Shown here: piece after piece, positions 54,820 through 63,698 of the stretch
Layout of the letters: each line of letters begins with the position of its first letter
How positions within the stretch are numbered: position 1 is the stretch's first letter
Assembly (NCBI RefSeq): GCF_001561955.1
Contig: NZ_CP014223.1
Location: 372,001 to 436,000 of the forward strand
Length of the DNA: 64,000 nt
Direction: 5' to 3'
Source: Anaerotignum propionicum DSM 1682
Lineage (GTDB): Bacteria; Bacillota; Clostridia; Lachnospirales; Anaerotignaceae
Program-made: the position numbers and the translations under genes
Notes under the pieces: model-generated
What the model was told of the DNA's origin: nothing
The model's input: only the letters and a program-made list of their open reading frames with translations
Databases searched by the model: none

Positions 54820-57591
54820 ATGAAGTCTTATATTGCTGAGATAAGAGAGCTGCGAAAAAACTTGGTGGAGTCATATAAAGAAGGTGATTATAAAAGGGCG
54901 TTGTTTCTTGGGGAACATTTATTGGAGCTTTCTAAAAAAAACGGAGATGACACCCAGTCTGATTTGGGAGAGGACTTTCATAATGTTGCCGTTATTTTTG
55001 ACGAGCTGGGTTTCTATGAGAAAGCGGCGGAATATTATGGCCGAGGAGCGGAACTAAAGAAAGCACATAGAGGTGAATCTCGGGGATATGCTGATACATT
55101 AAACAATTTAGCCATTGTCTACAGCAATTTGGATAGACACGAAGAGGCTTTGAATACCCATATGCAGGTTCTAAAAGTGCGAGGGCGTAAGTTGGGACAA
55201 AATCATAAGGACTATATTCATACTTTGTACAATTTAGGGAATTGTTATGAAAGCCTGAAGGAGTATGAAAAGGCTCTGGAAAGCCATGGTCGGGCGTTGG
55301 AGAGAAGTTTGGATTGCCGTTACTTGCAAATAATGGATCTGGCGGATATTCATTCCTCTATGGCGCGCTGTTATGATAAAACGGGGAATTATAAAAAGGC
55401 AATTTACAACTATGAGGTTGCTTTGGATATAATGGAAAAAAAGCTGGGTAACCGCAACCTAGCCTATCTAAACAATGCCATGGCCCTGGCCTTTGTTTGT
55501 GAAAAGGCGGAACTTACAGGCCTTGCCGTGGAATATTGTGAGCGTGCCGTTGAGGTGCACAGACAAGTGTTTCAGCAAGGTCATTTAGATTATGTGAATC
55601 ATTTGAGTTATCTGGCTGATTTATGCTATAAGGACGGTCAATTTAAAAAATCCTTTCAGCTACATACTACTGGAATGGAGATCATTGAGAGGAAATTCGG
55701 GCAAAATCACTTACTGTATATTGATTTTCTAGATAAAATAGCGCTAGATTATTGTGGAATGAAAGAGTTTTTAAAAGCTTTGGAAATGGGAAAAAAGGCT
55801 TTCTCATTAAGAGAAGCTTTTGAAACACAGCATAAAAACATAAGTGTAAAAAGCTATGTACAAATGGGACAAATCATGGCGAAAATGGAAGACTGCATGC
55901 AGGCGCTTTGCTATTATAAACAGGCTCTTGATATTTTGGAAAAAGATTCTTCCGAAAATCAATGGATTCTGGCACAGCTATGGTTTGAATTTGCTTGTAT
56001 ATTTGAGCATCATGGTTCTTATGAAGCGGCGGCATTTCTATATGAAAATGCACTAAGAATAAGAAACACTCTTTCCTGTGCAAATAAAAAACCTGTAATT
56101 TCACTGATGAATGCCCTTGTGCAAGTTCGTCAGAAACAGGAAGAATATACGAAAGCAGTGTTAATTTGCCTGGAGATGGAGAAAGTTGCAAGAGATGCTC
56201 TGGGGAGACGGCATTCCGAATATGGTGAAGTGCTTAAAAATTTAGGAATCGCTTATCAAAAATCAGGTGATTTGGCTACAGCTGGAAAATATTTAGAGGA
56301 AGCCCTAAGACTGCAACGGGAGACTCTGGATGGAGACAATCCAATTTATATTGAGACGTTGGAGGTTTTTGCGGAAATTTGCTTTTGCAGGGGTGATTGT
56401 AGTTATGCATTACAGCTTTACAAAGAGCGCAATGATATGAATTTTGAGGAAACATCTGAGGAGCAAAGAATTGCCGCATGTACCCTTTTGGCAATGGGAA
56501 ACTGCTGTTTCAGGCTAGGGGATAAAGAAAAGGCAAAGGAATATGCAATTAAGGCAAAAGAGAAACTGATTCAAAGTGGATTAATGCCCAATGAAAGGTA
56601 TCTGCAACTAAAAGAAATATATGGAGCAGGAAAAAATAGCTGTATCTCAATAAATAGGCCGGTGAGAAGGCGTATGCGGGACAGTGAGCGGAAAAGCCTT
56701 GAAGAAGCAATTGCTTTTATGACACAGCTTTGTGAAAAAAGCAGAGTCAAAGGAAATTTGGAAAATGGGAAAATGGCATTCGCAGTGTTTTCCTTGGGGG
56801 AAATGTATCAGCGCCTTGGTCAAAAAAATGATTCGATTTATTGGTATACTCTAGCTGAAAAGTATGCTGATCCTACGTATTATGCAAGGACTTGTATACG
56901 ATTGGGAGAGGTACTTATGCTGTATGGGGACGAAGAAAAAGCATTGCAAAAATTTGTGAATGCCAAAGAATTTATTGCAGAATACGGTGATACCCACTCA
57001 TGGGAGAATTGCCGTGTACTAGGTCATATTGGGGATTATTTCTACAAAAAAGGCGAGATGACAACGGCTTTGGGATTTTATCATTCGTGGAATCAGCTTT
57101 ATAAAGAGCTGAATTTGCCCGAGTGTTCCTCAAGAGACAATCGTATTATAAAAATCGGCAAAATTTTGATTGCCTTTGAAAGACATAAGGAAGCCATGGA
57201 GCTTTATTATGTATTGGCTGTGTCAATCAGAAATCGTGAGGGGGAAACAGAAAGATTCAGCAAACTGCTTTTGCGGGTTGCAAGCCTCCATATTCAAATT
57301 GGGAACATTAAAGAAGGGGAGACAATGCTGGATCATGTTTTACTTTTGGCAGGGAAAAATGGAATAACAACAGAAAGTTTTGGTAAGGTTTGTGATAAGG
57401 TTGGCAGGCTCTATGCATTGGCAGGAATTGAAGAAAAAGCTTTGGAAGCGTTGAAATTGGCCTATAGAGAAAATTTAAATGGTAAAAAATGCATAACAAA
57501 AGAGGGCATTCAGCTTTTGCGTGAGCTTTTGTGGAAAAGTGGCGACAGCAAAGCTTATTTTTCCGTAAAAAATGGGCATGAATTAGAATAG
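54820..57591 (+). CDS. Large TPR-repeat protein of unknown function
   Basis: Cytoplasmic protein of 923 residues made almost wholly of tetratricopeptide repeats of the 42-residue kinesin-light-chain type (for example YADTLNNLAIVYSNLDRHEE, YIHTLYNLGNCYESLKEYEK, YGEVLKNLGIAYQKSGDLAT). At least 12 repeats lie between about 45 and 580, then a basic break (RPVRRRMRDSERK, ~614-626), then another repeat block to the C-terminus. No signal peptide, helix, NB-ARC, CHAT or kinase domain is visible. It presumably works as a protein-binding scaffold. ATG 54820 has AGGGTG upstream and follows recX by 14 bases, so the two may be co-transcribed. rplU follows behind its own promoter. Confidence 0.75.
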   Translation: MKSYIAEIRELRKNLVESYKEGDYKRALFLGEHLLELSKKNGDDTQSDLGEDFHNVAVIFDELGFYEKAAEYYGRGAELKKAHRGESRGYADTLNNLAIVYSNLDRHEEALNTHMQVLKVRGRKLGQNHKDYIHTLYNLGNCYESLKEYEKALESHGRALERSLDCRYLQIMDLADIHSSMARCYDKTGNYKKAIYNYEVALDIMEKKLGNRNLAYLNNAMALAFVCEKAELTGLAVEYCERAVEVHRQVFQQGHLDYVNHLSYLADLCYKDGQFKKSFQLHTTGMEIIERKFGQNHLLYIDFLDKIALDYCGMKEFLKALEMGKKAFSLREAFETQHKNISVKSYVQMGQIMAKMEDCMQALCYYKQALDILEKDSSENQWILAQLWFEFACIFEHHGSYEAAAFLYENALRIRNTLSCANKKPVISLMNALVQVRQKQEEYTKAVLICLEMEKVARDALGRRHSEYGEVLKNLGIAYQKSGDLATAGKYLEEALRLQRETLDGDNPIYIETLEVFAEICFCRGDCSYALQLYKERNDMNFEETSEEQRIAACTLLAMGNCCFRLGDKEKAKEYAIKAKEKLIQSGLMPNERYLQLKEIYGAGKNSCISINRPVRRRMRDSERKSLEEAIAFMTQLCEKSRVKGNLENGKMAFAVFSLGEMYQRLGQKNDSIYWYTLAEKYADPTYYARTCIRLGEVLMLYGDEEKALQKFVNAKEFIAEYGDTHSWENCRVLGHIGDYFYKKGEMTTALGFYHSWNQLYKELNLPECSSRDNRIIKIGKILIAFERHKEAMELYYVLAVSIRNREGETERFSKLLLRVASLHIQIGNIKEGETMLDHVLLLAGKNGITTESFGKVCDKVGRLYALAGIEEKALEALKLAYRENLNGKKCITKEGIQLLRELLWKSGDSKAYFSVKNGHELE

Positions 57592-57597
57592 TTTTTA

Positions 57598-57626
57598 TTG
57601 ACATGGTTTTTTTGCTGTGATACTAT
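57598..57626 (+). promoter_or_regulatory. Promoter of the rplU operon
   Basis: TTGACA (57598-57603), 17 nt, TACTAT (57621-57626). Confidence 0.8.
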
Positions 57627-57631
57627 TATGA

Positions 57632-57712
57632 AGTATGTTCAGCCGCACGAAGAGGTTTTAAAATCGAAGAAAGGCTTTGATTACCGAATTCGGCGAGTAA
57701 ATTGCGAGGAGG
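57632..57712 (+). ncRNA. L21 ribosomal protein leader
   Basis: Leader between promoter and rplU with the motif GTTCAGCCGCACGAAGAGG, typical of the Firmicutes L21 leader, and a 3' part GAATTCGGCGAGTAAATTGCGAGG. L21 or a partner is thought to bind it for feedback control. Confidence 0.7.
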
Positions 57713-57719
57713 TGTTCAT

Positions 57720-58025
57720 ATGTACGCAATTATTGAAACAGGTGGTAAGCAGTATAAGGTAGCTGAAGGTGATGTCATCACAGTTGAAAAGTTAGGCGTT
57801 GAGGCTGGTCAGGATTTTACATTCGACAAGGTTCTTGTTTTGGCAAAAGACGGTGACGTTAAAGTAGGTGCTCCTTATGTTGACGGTGCTGCTGTTACAG
57901 CTTCTGTAATTGGTGATGGCAAGGAGAAAAAGGTTATTATTTATAAGTACAAATCCAAAAAAGGCTTTCACAAAAAAAGAGGCCATAGACAGCCTTTCAC
58001 AAAATTACAGATCAAATCTATCTAA
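57720..58025 (+). CDS. rplU: Ribosomal protein L21
   Basis: Large-subunit protein of 101 residues: [17 protein letters not shown] at the start and [19 protein letters not shown] at the end, as in all L21. GAGGAGGTGTTC precedes the ATG at 57720. First gene of the standard rplU-prp-rpmA operon. Confidence 0.98.
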   Translation: MYAIIETGGKQYKVAEGDVITVEKLGVEAGQDFTFDKVLVLAKDGDVKVGAPYVDGAAVTASVIGDGKEKKVIIYKYKSKKGFHKKRGHRQPFTKLQIKSI

Positions 58026-58027
58026 TT

Positions 58028-58360
58028 ATGATAAGAGCTATTATTTATCGTAAAGACGGAAAAATCTGCGGAGTTGAGCTAACCGGACATGCAGAGTACG
58101 CCAAAAGCGGCAGGGACATTGTCTGTTCCGCTGTATCTGTATTGACGTTGAATACCATAAATGCCATTGAGCAATTTACGGAAATTCCATTTCGCTGTGA
58201 AGCGGATGAAAAAAACGGCGGTTTTCTCAAAGTCCTTTTCCCTTTAGAGGGTATGGCAGACCATGATACCCAGCTTTTATTGCAAACGTTGGAGATGGGT
58301 TTGTCAGCAATAGAAACGGAATATAAACGGTATTTTACTTTGATTGATAAGGAGGTGTAA
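58028..58360 (+). CDS. prp: Ribosomal-processing cysteine protease Prp
   Basis: Cysteine protease of 110 residues that removes the N-terminal extension of L27. Catalytic pair H21 and C33 within GHAEYAKSGRDIVCSAVS. The gene starts two bases after rplU and ends four bases before rpmA. Its substrate is encoded next door, with the expected cleavage site. Confidence 0.95.
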   Translation: MIRAIIYRKDGKICGVELTGHAEYAKSGRDIVCSAVSVLTLNTINAIEQFTEIPFRCEADEKNGGFLKVLFPLEGMADHDTQLLLQTLEMGLSAIETEYKRYFTLIDKEV

Positions 58361-58363
58361 GTG

Positions 58364-58654
58364 ATGTTCAGATTAAACCTTCAGTTCTTCGCGCATCATA
58401 AGGGCGGCGGTTCCACAAAGAACGGTCGTGACTCTAATGCAAAAAGACTTGGCGCAAAACGTGCAGATGGTCAGTTTGTTTTGGCTGGTAATATCTTATA
58501 CACACAAAGAGGCACAAAGATTCACCCCGGTACAAACGTTGGCAAAGGTGGCAATGACACTTTATTTGCCTTGGTTGATGGCCGTGTGAAGTATGAAAGA
58601 AAAGGCAGAGATAAGAAACAGGTTTCTGTTTATCCTATCGAAATCGCTGAATAA
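58364..58654 (+). CDS. rpmA: Ribosomal protein L27 precursor with cleavable N-terminus
   Basis: Large-subunit protein of 96 residues. It starts [18 protein letters not shown]: the nine residues to LQFF are the extension that Prp removes, leaving AHHKGG as the mature N-terminus that reaches the peptidyl-transferase centre. The ATG at 58364 has GGAGGTG 6 nt upstream (an adjacent GTG at 58361 is less likely). Terminator at 58663. Confidence 0.97.
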   Translation: MFRLNLQFFAHHKGGGSTKNGRDSNAKRLGAKRADGQFVLAGNILYTQRGTKIHPGTNVGKGGNDTLFALVDGRVKYERKGRDKKQVSVYPIEIAE

Positions 58655-58662
58655 GAATTGCG

Positions 58663-58695
58663 AAGGCTTCAAATGATACCATTTGAAGCTTTTTT
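58663..58695 (+). terminator. Terminator of the rplU-prp-rpmA operon
   Basis: AAGGCTTCAAATG pairs with CATTTGAAGCTTT, followed by T. A second small hairpin, AAAGCAA/TTGCTTT at 58701-58719, follows. Confidence 0.85.
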
Positions 58696-58919
58696 CGTGA
58701 AAAGCAAAATAATTGCTTTTTGGGAAAAAGGTGAAGCTTGTAAGGTAATGGAAGAGAATAAAATTTTTAGTGAACCGAGAGCTGCCTTTGCAGGCATTCC
58801 TTTTCGTAAAATTAATAATCGTAAAAACTCCTACTGATAAATATTTTAGTATTTATGAAGTATGGAGAGACAAATCCTTGGAACATACAGTTTGAGGTAA
58901 TTCATAAAGAGGTGAAAAA

Positions 58920-60197
58920 ATGTTTGTAGATAGAGTCAAAATTCATATTAAGGGTGGAAACGGCGGCAATGGTATGGTTTCTTTTTATAGAGCCAAATAC
59001 ATTACACATGGTGGTCCCGATGGTGGTGATGGCGGTAAAGGCGGCAGTGTCATTTTTGTGGGCGACGAAGGTATGAATACCCTGGTTGATTTTCGTTATA
59101 AAAGGGTTTTTAAAGCCCAAAATGGCGGCGATGGTGAAAAACGAAACTGCTTCGGTAAAGATGGTCAGGATATTATTGTTCGGGTGCCCGTGGGTACTGT
59201 AATCCGTGAAGCTGAAAGTGGTAAGGTTATGGCGGATATCAGCAAAGCAGGGGAAGAAAAGACCCTGATTTTCGGCGGAAAGGGTGGAAAGGGTAATCAG
59301 CATTTTGCAACCCCCACCAGACAAGCACCAAGATATGCGGAGAGAGGTCGTATTGCAAAGGAATACGACGTTATTTTAGAATTAAAATTGATTGCGGATG
59401 TTGGACTGATTGGTTTCCCCAACGTAGGCAAATCTACACTGCTTTCTATGGTAACAAATGCAAACCCCAAAATTGCTAACTATCATTTTACAACCCTTTC
59501 TCCAAATTTGGGTGTCGTGCAGGGCAGATTTGGCGATAGCTTTGTTTTGGCAGATATTCCAGGTTTGGTTGAGGGTGCCAGCGAGGGTGTGGGCTTAGGC
59601 CATGAATTTTTGCGCCATGTGGAAAGAACCAAGGTCTTTATCCATGTTGTGGATGCGGCTGGAGTAGAAGGGGATGATCCCGTTGAAAATATTCGCAAAA
59701 TCAATCACGAGTTGGAAGAATATAATCCGGAATTATTAAAGCGTCCCCAGGTGATTGCAGCGAATAAGACGGATATTCCGGAAGCGGCGGAAAATGTGGT
59801 GCGCTTGAAGGAAACTTATGAAAAAGAAGGTTACAAGGTGTACCCCATCTCTGCGGCAACGAACAAAGGATTGGATGAGCTTTTGTCAGCTGTTGCCATG
59901 ATTTTAAAGGATTATCCCGAGGATATTATTTTTGCCGAGGATTATGAAGAATACGATGAGGTTGCTGTAGATGTTGATCCTTTTACCATCGAGGAGGTGG
60001 AGGATGGCTACTTTGTGGTAACAGGTGTTGGTGTAGAAAAGATGATTGGCTATACCAACATTGATACGGAAAAAGGTTTTGCTTTCTTCCAGAAATATTT
60101 AAAGGAAAAGGGCATCATCGAAGCCTTGGAGGAAAAGGGAATTGAACAAGGCGAGACTGTTCGTATTTATGATTTAGAGTTTGAATTCTGGAAATAA
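58920..60197 (+). CDS. obgE: GTPase Obg
   Basis: Essential ribosome-associated GTPase of 425 residues. The glycine-rich Obg fold fills 1-158 (KGGNGGNGMVSFYR, GGDGGKGGSVIF, GKGGKGNQHFATP). The G domain has G1 GFPNVGKS at 165-172, G3 DIPG and G4 NKTD. A C-terminal OCT domain (about 350-425) closes it. AAGAGGTG precedes the ATG. It follows the ribosomal protein operon, the usual place. Confidence 0.98.
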   Translation: MFVDRVKIHIKGGNGGNGMVSFYRAKYITHGGPDGGDGGKGGSVIFVGDEGMNTLVDFRYKRVFKAQNGGDGEKRNCFGKDGQDIIVRVPVGTVIREAESGKVMADISKAGEEKTLIFGGKGGKGNQHFATPTRQAPRYAERGRIAKEYDVILELKLIADVGLIGFPNVGKSTLLSMVTNANPKIANYHFTTLSPNLGVVQGRFGDSFVLADIPGLVEGASEGVGLGHEFLRHVERTKVFIHVVDAAGVEGDDPVENIRKINHELEEYNPELLKRPQVIAANKTDIPEAAENVVRLKETYEKEGYKVYPISAATNKGLDELLSAVAMILKDYPEDIIFAEDYEEYDEVAVDVDPFTIEEVEDGYFVVTGVGVEKMIGYTNIDTEKGFAFFQKYLKEKGIIEALEEKGIEQGETVRIYDLEFEFWK

Positions 60198-60206
60198 GAT
60201 TTATTG

Positions 60207-60247
60207 AAAACCCTATGAGGAGCTTAGGCTTCTCTGGGGTTTTTTTG
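60207..60247 (+). terminator. obgE terminator
   Basis: AAAACCCTATGAGGAGC faces GGCTTCTCTGGGGTTTT, followed by T; stem with one or two bulges. Confidence 0.75.
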
Positions 60248-60348
60248 TCGATAAAGAAAGGAATGTTTTCAAAGGAAATTACCCGGTTTTTAAGCATTTT
60301 ATAAGGAAACCATATATAATGAAGGTATGATGATAAGGAGAGTTACTC

Positions 60349-62046
60349 ATGTGTAAAAAAATATTATTATACATACTTTATATGGTAGAGATAACGGTGC
60401 TTATTTTTGTATGCGTTGACGCAGTTGGGTTTTTTCGTTATGGGTCAAGCCAATCGAAGCGGGGTGAGTTGTCAGAGCTGAAAGAGGGATGGACGCTTAA
60501 GCTTGGAGAGGTTATATATCCCATAGAAGAGTTACCCAAGGAATTTGTAATGGCGTCTGACGCTGCAATGATTTTTCGACAGCTGCCGGAGAAAATAAAT
60601 GATAATTCTATTTTGGCCTTTGAAAATAGATTTCAAGATGTTCAAGTCAAAATCAATGGTGAAGAACGTTACACTTATCACGGACTACTTCCTGATCAGG
60701 GGCGGCGGATGAACACCAATGTTCTTTGCATTGTGGATTTAGAGGAAAAGGATGCAGGACAGGAAATGAAGGTCGCTTTTCAATCCCCCATGAAAACGAT
60801 GGGTCTGCACCTCCCCAGTTTTTTTATGGGGACAGAGTCCGGTTTGATGTTAGAATCCTTGCGGGCTGGGCTATCCTCTTTGGTTTTTTCGGGGATAATG
60901 CTTTTTTTTACCATACTGTGTATAGCAATGTTTCTTAGAGAAAAAATGGGGAAGGGAGAAAAGGTTGAGATACTAGCACATACTTCCCTTCTGATGGTAC
61001 TAAGCAGTATTTGGTCAATCGCAAACTGTGAAGTAGTTCATTTGTGCGTTGGCAATGATATTTTATTAGCTTATCTTTCTTTTAATTCTTTCATGCTATT
61101 ACCCATTATGATACCTATTTTTTATAGCGATGTTCTGGTACGCTATAAAAAATTTTTGTATCGATTGGCGGGGGTAGCCACCTTTAACTTTTTGTTTCAA
61201 AATATATTGAATTTTTGGGGTAAATATCAATATATTCAGATGATGTCCATTACATATATTCTTCTTCTATTCACAATCTTTGCTTTGATTGGAATTTCTA
61301 TTGGAGAATATACAAAGGAAAAATGTTACTATACTGCCGGATTTTTGATTGCTACAATTGTATTTTTAAGCTTTTATATGATGGATGTGTTGCGATTTTT
61401 CTTTTTTGCACCTCTGGACAATGCCAGATTTTTTCGATATGGTGTTTTGGCTTTTATCATTATTATTGTTTGGATTTGCGCGAAAAAGGTTCTATGCTAT
61501 GTTGAGGTTGAGATTGAAAATCGGGTGTATAAGGAGTTGGCTCTAAGAGACGTTTTAACCCATTTGCCCAATCGAGTAGCCTTGGAGAAATGTATTGAGA
61601 GCTTAGAAGAGAGAGGCGCTGTTTGTAAAAATTTAACGGTGATTTTAATGGATGTGAATGGGCTTAAGCCTGTAAACGATAAAAGTGGTCATGGTGCGGG
61701 AGATAGACTTCTATGCGAGGCGGCAAAAAGCATCAAGGAGGCATTTCCGGAGGAAAAGGATGCATGGTATCGCTTGGGTGGAGATGAATTTGTTGTATTG
61801 ATGACTCAGACAGAGCTGAGTAATGAGGAGTGTCAACAAAGGATGCAGAAGGCTACTGAGAAATGGAAGAATTTTGAACATGGGCCTATTTCTATTTCCT
61901 GCGGCAGCCAAACAGCGCGGGATGTCAAGGTTACAAAAGAAATCGTTCATCATTTGATGCAGGAAGCAGATCAAATCATGTATAAAAACAAAATTCAATA
62001 TTATCAAAAGAAGTTAAACAAAAGAAGCTCTCAGGAGATTCTCTGA
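60349..62046 (+). CDS. Membrane-bound diguanylate cyclase (GGDEF)
   Basis: Predicted to make cyclic di-GMP from two GTP. 565 residues: helix 1 (about 4-28), an extracytoplasmic domain (about 30-175) rich in beta strands, a block of about seven helices (about 180-390) like the 7TM sensor architecture, and a cytoplasmic GGDEF domain (about 400-555). The signature is RLGGDEF with GGDEF at 477-481 intact; DVLTHLPNR and MDVNGLKPVNDKSGHGAGD are also present. The inhibitory I-site RxxD would fall at EEKD, so its arginine is missing and product inhibition is not expected. GATAAGGAGAG precedes the ATG. Terminator region around 62213. Confidence 0.9.
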   Translation: MCKKILLYILYMVEITVLIFVCVDAVGFFRYGSSQSKRGELSELKEGWTLKLGEVIYPIEELPKEFVMASDAAMIFRQLPEKINDNSILAFENRFQDVQVKINGEERYTYHGLLPDQGRRMNTNVLCIVDLEEKDAGQEMKVAFQSPMKTMGLHLPSFFMGTESGLMLESLRAGLSSLVFSGIMLFFTILCIAMFLREKMGKGEKVEILAHTSLLMVLSSIWSIANCEVVHLCVGNDILLAYLSFNSFMLLPIMIPIFYSDVLVRYKKFLYRLAGVATFNFLFQNILNFWGKYQYIQMMSITYILLLFTIFALIGISIGEYTKEKCYYTAGFLIATIVFLSFYMMDVLRFFFFAPLDNARFFRYGVLAFIIIIVWICAKKVLCYVEVEIENRVYKELALRDVLTHLPNRVALEKCIESLEERGAVCKNLTVILMDVNGLKPVNDKSGHGAGDRLLCEAAKSIKEAFPEEKDAWYRLGGDEFVVLMTQTELSNEECQQRMQKATEKWKNFEHGPISISCGSQTARDVKVTKEIVHHLMQEADQIMYKNKIQYYQKKLNKRSSQEIL

Positions 62047-62438
62047 TGGAAAATGGTTGTCGTCAGAGCTAGCCATTTGGTTTAATACAAACCTCGGTGA
62101 TACTTGCTCATTTGATAGGCATGTTTGGTAAGCATGCAAAGAAAAAGTTCTATGAAACAGATTTTATGGTGTTATTATGAATTCAGAAGGATTTCACTTT
62201 ATTTAATAGCAAAAGTGTCGACATAGTCGACACTTCTTTTCTATTAAGAGTGGTCTGATATTTGAGGTTGCTTCTGGACAGATTGCATGTTTAATTTTAA
62301 AAAAATAAAATGTGAAAATCTTAGAATAATAAATTGGTAAAAATTCATATCTCACGAATAAGAAATCTGAACTTGCATAGAGTTTTTTTTACTTCTTTGG
62401 GAAACAATAATCCAAAATGAAGTAAATGAGGTGATAAA
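62047..62438. other. Intergenic gap with a terminator, no gene seen
   Basis: About 390 AT-rich bases between the GGDEF gene and the M16 pair. The only clear element is the hairpin at 62213-62242. I looked for riboswitch cores and saw none. Confidence 0.5.
62213..62242 (+). terminator. Terminator downstream of the GGDEF gene
   Basis: AAGTGTCGAC pairs with GTCGACACTT around ATA, followed by CTTTTCT. Confidence 0.7.
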
Positions 62439-63698
62439 ATGTATTCCTTGGAGAGAAATACGCCAAGATGCAGAATTTTTTGGTTGGATGGCAAAAAGTT
62501 TAAAACGAATTTGTTTTTACTTTTTTTTGAGTTACCTTTAAGACGTGAAACTGCCACAAAAACTGCATTGTTGGCAGAGGTATTACGAGAGGGCAGCAAG
62601 GCTTATCCTGATGCTCGCAGAATTGCTACTGCTGCAGAAGAAATGTATGGTGCTCTGTGGGATATTTCTATTGTGAAAAAAGGGGAAAAACAGCTTTTGG
62701 TTTTTTCATTGGAAACGGCAAAGGCAGTTGATACAGAGGAGTCAATTGGATTTTTAAAGGCACTTTCATCAGAACCCCTAGTGGATCATCTTGGGTTCCC
62801 CGAAGCCGTTGTAAATCGGCGGAAGGAAATAATGGCGAGAAAGTTGGCAGCACTAAAAGATGACAAACAAGACTACGCCCGCAGACGATGCCTACAAGAG
62901 GCGGCAAAGGGAACACCTCTTGAAATCTCTGCTGATGGTTATGAAGAAGATTTGGATGAAATTGATGGGAAAACACTATATGATTATTATTGCAAAATCA
63001 TAGAGCATGCACCAGTCAAAATATTCTTTTGCGGTGATGAGGGAGAAAAAAGGAAGCTGACTGTTTTTCGTAAAATTTTTCAAGGTGGAGAGCCTTTGGA
63101 AAGCTTAAGAGAGGTAGAACAGTCCACTAGGCAGGAGCCTGTTTTTGTAAGAGAGAATACACCAATGGAGCAGGCAAGACTTTTATTGGCCTTCGATACC
63201 AAGGCAGAATGGGGCAAGCGAAGTTATGGCACAATGCTGGTACTGAATCAGCTATTTGGCGGGGATCCTGACTCATTGCTTTTTCAAAACCTAAGAGAGC
63301 GGGATGGCCTTTGTTATGACATTAAATCTTTTTCTTATCCTTTAACGGGGCTTTTGTTTGTGCAAACAGGAATTAATGTGCAGGATGCTAAAAAGTCTGC
63401 AAAGGGAATTCTCCACGAGTTGGAAAAACTTGGACAAGATGTTGTGGAAGAGAAAAAGTTAGAGCAGGCAAAGACTGCATTATTAAGGCAGTATCGTACT
63501 ATTGCGGATCAGCCTTGGGCAATGGCGGATTTTTCTGTGGAGCAGGTTTTGGGTGAAGGAGAGCGGGGACTTGAACCGTTTTTGCGCCGTATTCGAAATG
63601 TTACTGCGGAAGAGGTAAGTCGTATGGCAAACAAAGCCGTATTGAAAGCCATTTATTTGTTAAGCGGTCAGGAGGTGGCAAAAGATGAGGGAAAATGA
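62439..63698 (+). CDS. M16-family peptidase-like protein, YmfF type (non-catalytic subunit)
   Basis: Protein of 419 residues with the two-domain M16 (insulinase) fold. The zinc motif HxxEH is absent: the equivalent helix reads LLAEVLREGSKAYPDARRI, as in YmfF, the partner of the catalytic YmfH. The C-terminal domain has the R/Y pair-like segment FQNLRERDGLCYDIKSFSYP. Such pairs act as heterodimers; in Bacillus they lie near pgsA-cinA-recA and are linked to maturation of a modified elongation factor P, which I cannot test here. AAATGAGGTG precedes the ATG. It overlaps the next gene by 14 bases. Confidence 0.85.
   Translation: MYSLERNTPRCRIFWLDGKKFKTNLFLLFFELPLRRETATKTALLAEVLREGSKAYPDARRIATAAEEMYGALWDISIVKKGEKQLLVFSLETAKAVDTEESIGFLKALSSEPLVDHLGFPEAVVNRRKEIMARKLAALKDDKQDYARRRCLQEAAKGTPLEISADGYEEDLDEIDGKTLYDYYCKIIEHAPVKIFFCGDEGEKRKLTVFRKIFQGGEPLESLREVEQSTRQEPVFVRENTPMEQARLLLAFDTKAEWGKRSYGTMLVLNQLFGGDPDSLLFQNLRERDGLCYDIKSFSYPLTGLLFVQTGINVQDAKKSAKGILHELEKLGQDVVEEKKLEQAKTALLRQYRTIADQPWAMADFSVEQVLGEGERGLEPFLRRIRNVTAEEVSRMANKAVLKAIYLLSGQEVAKDEGK

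Noticed and set aside
62047-62438. Search for a c-di-GMP or other riboswitch next to the GGDEF gene
   Set aside because: No conserved core was found; only a terminator hairpin is clear.
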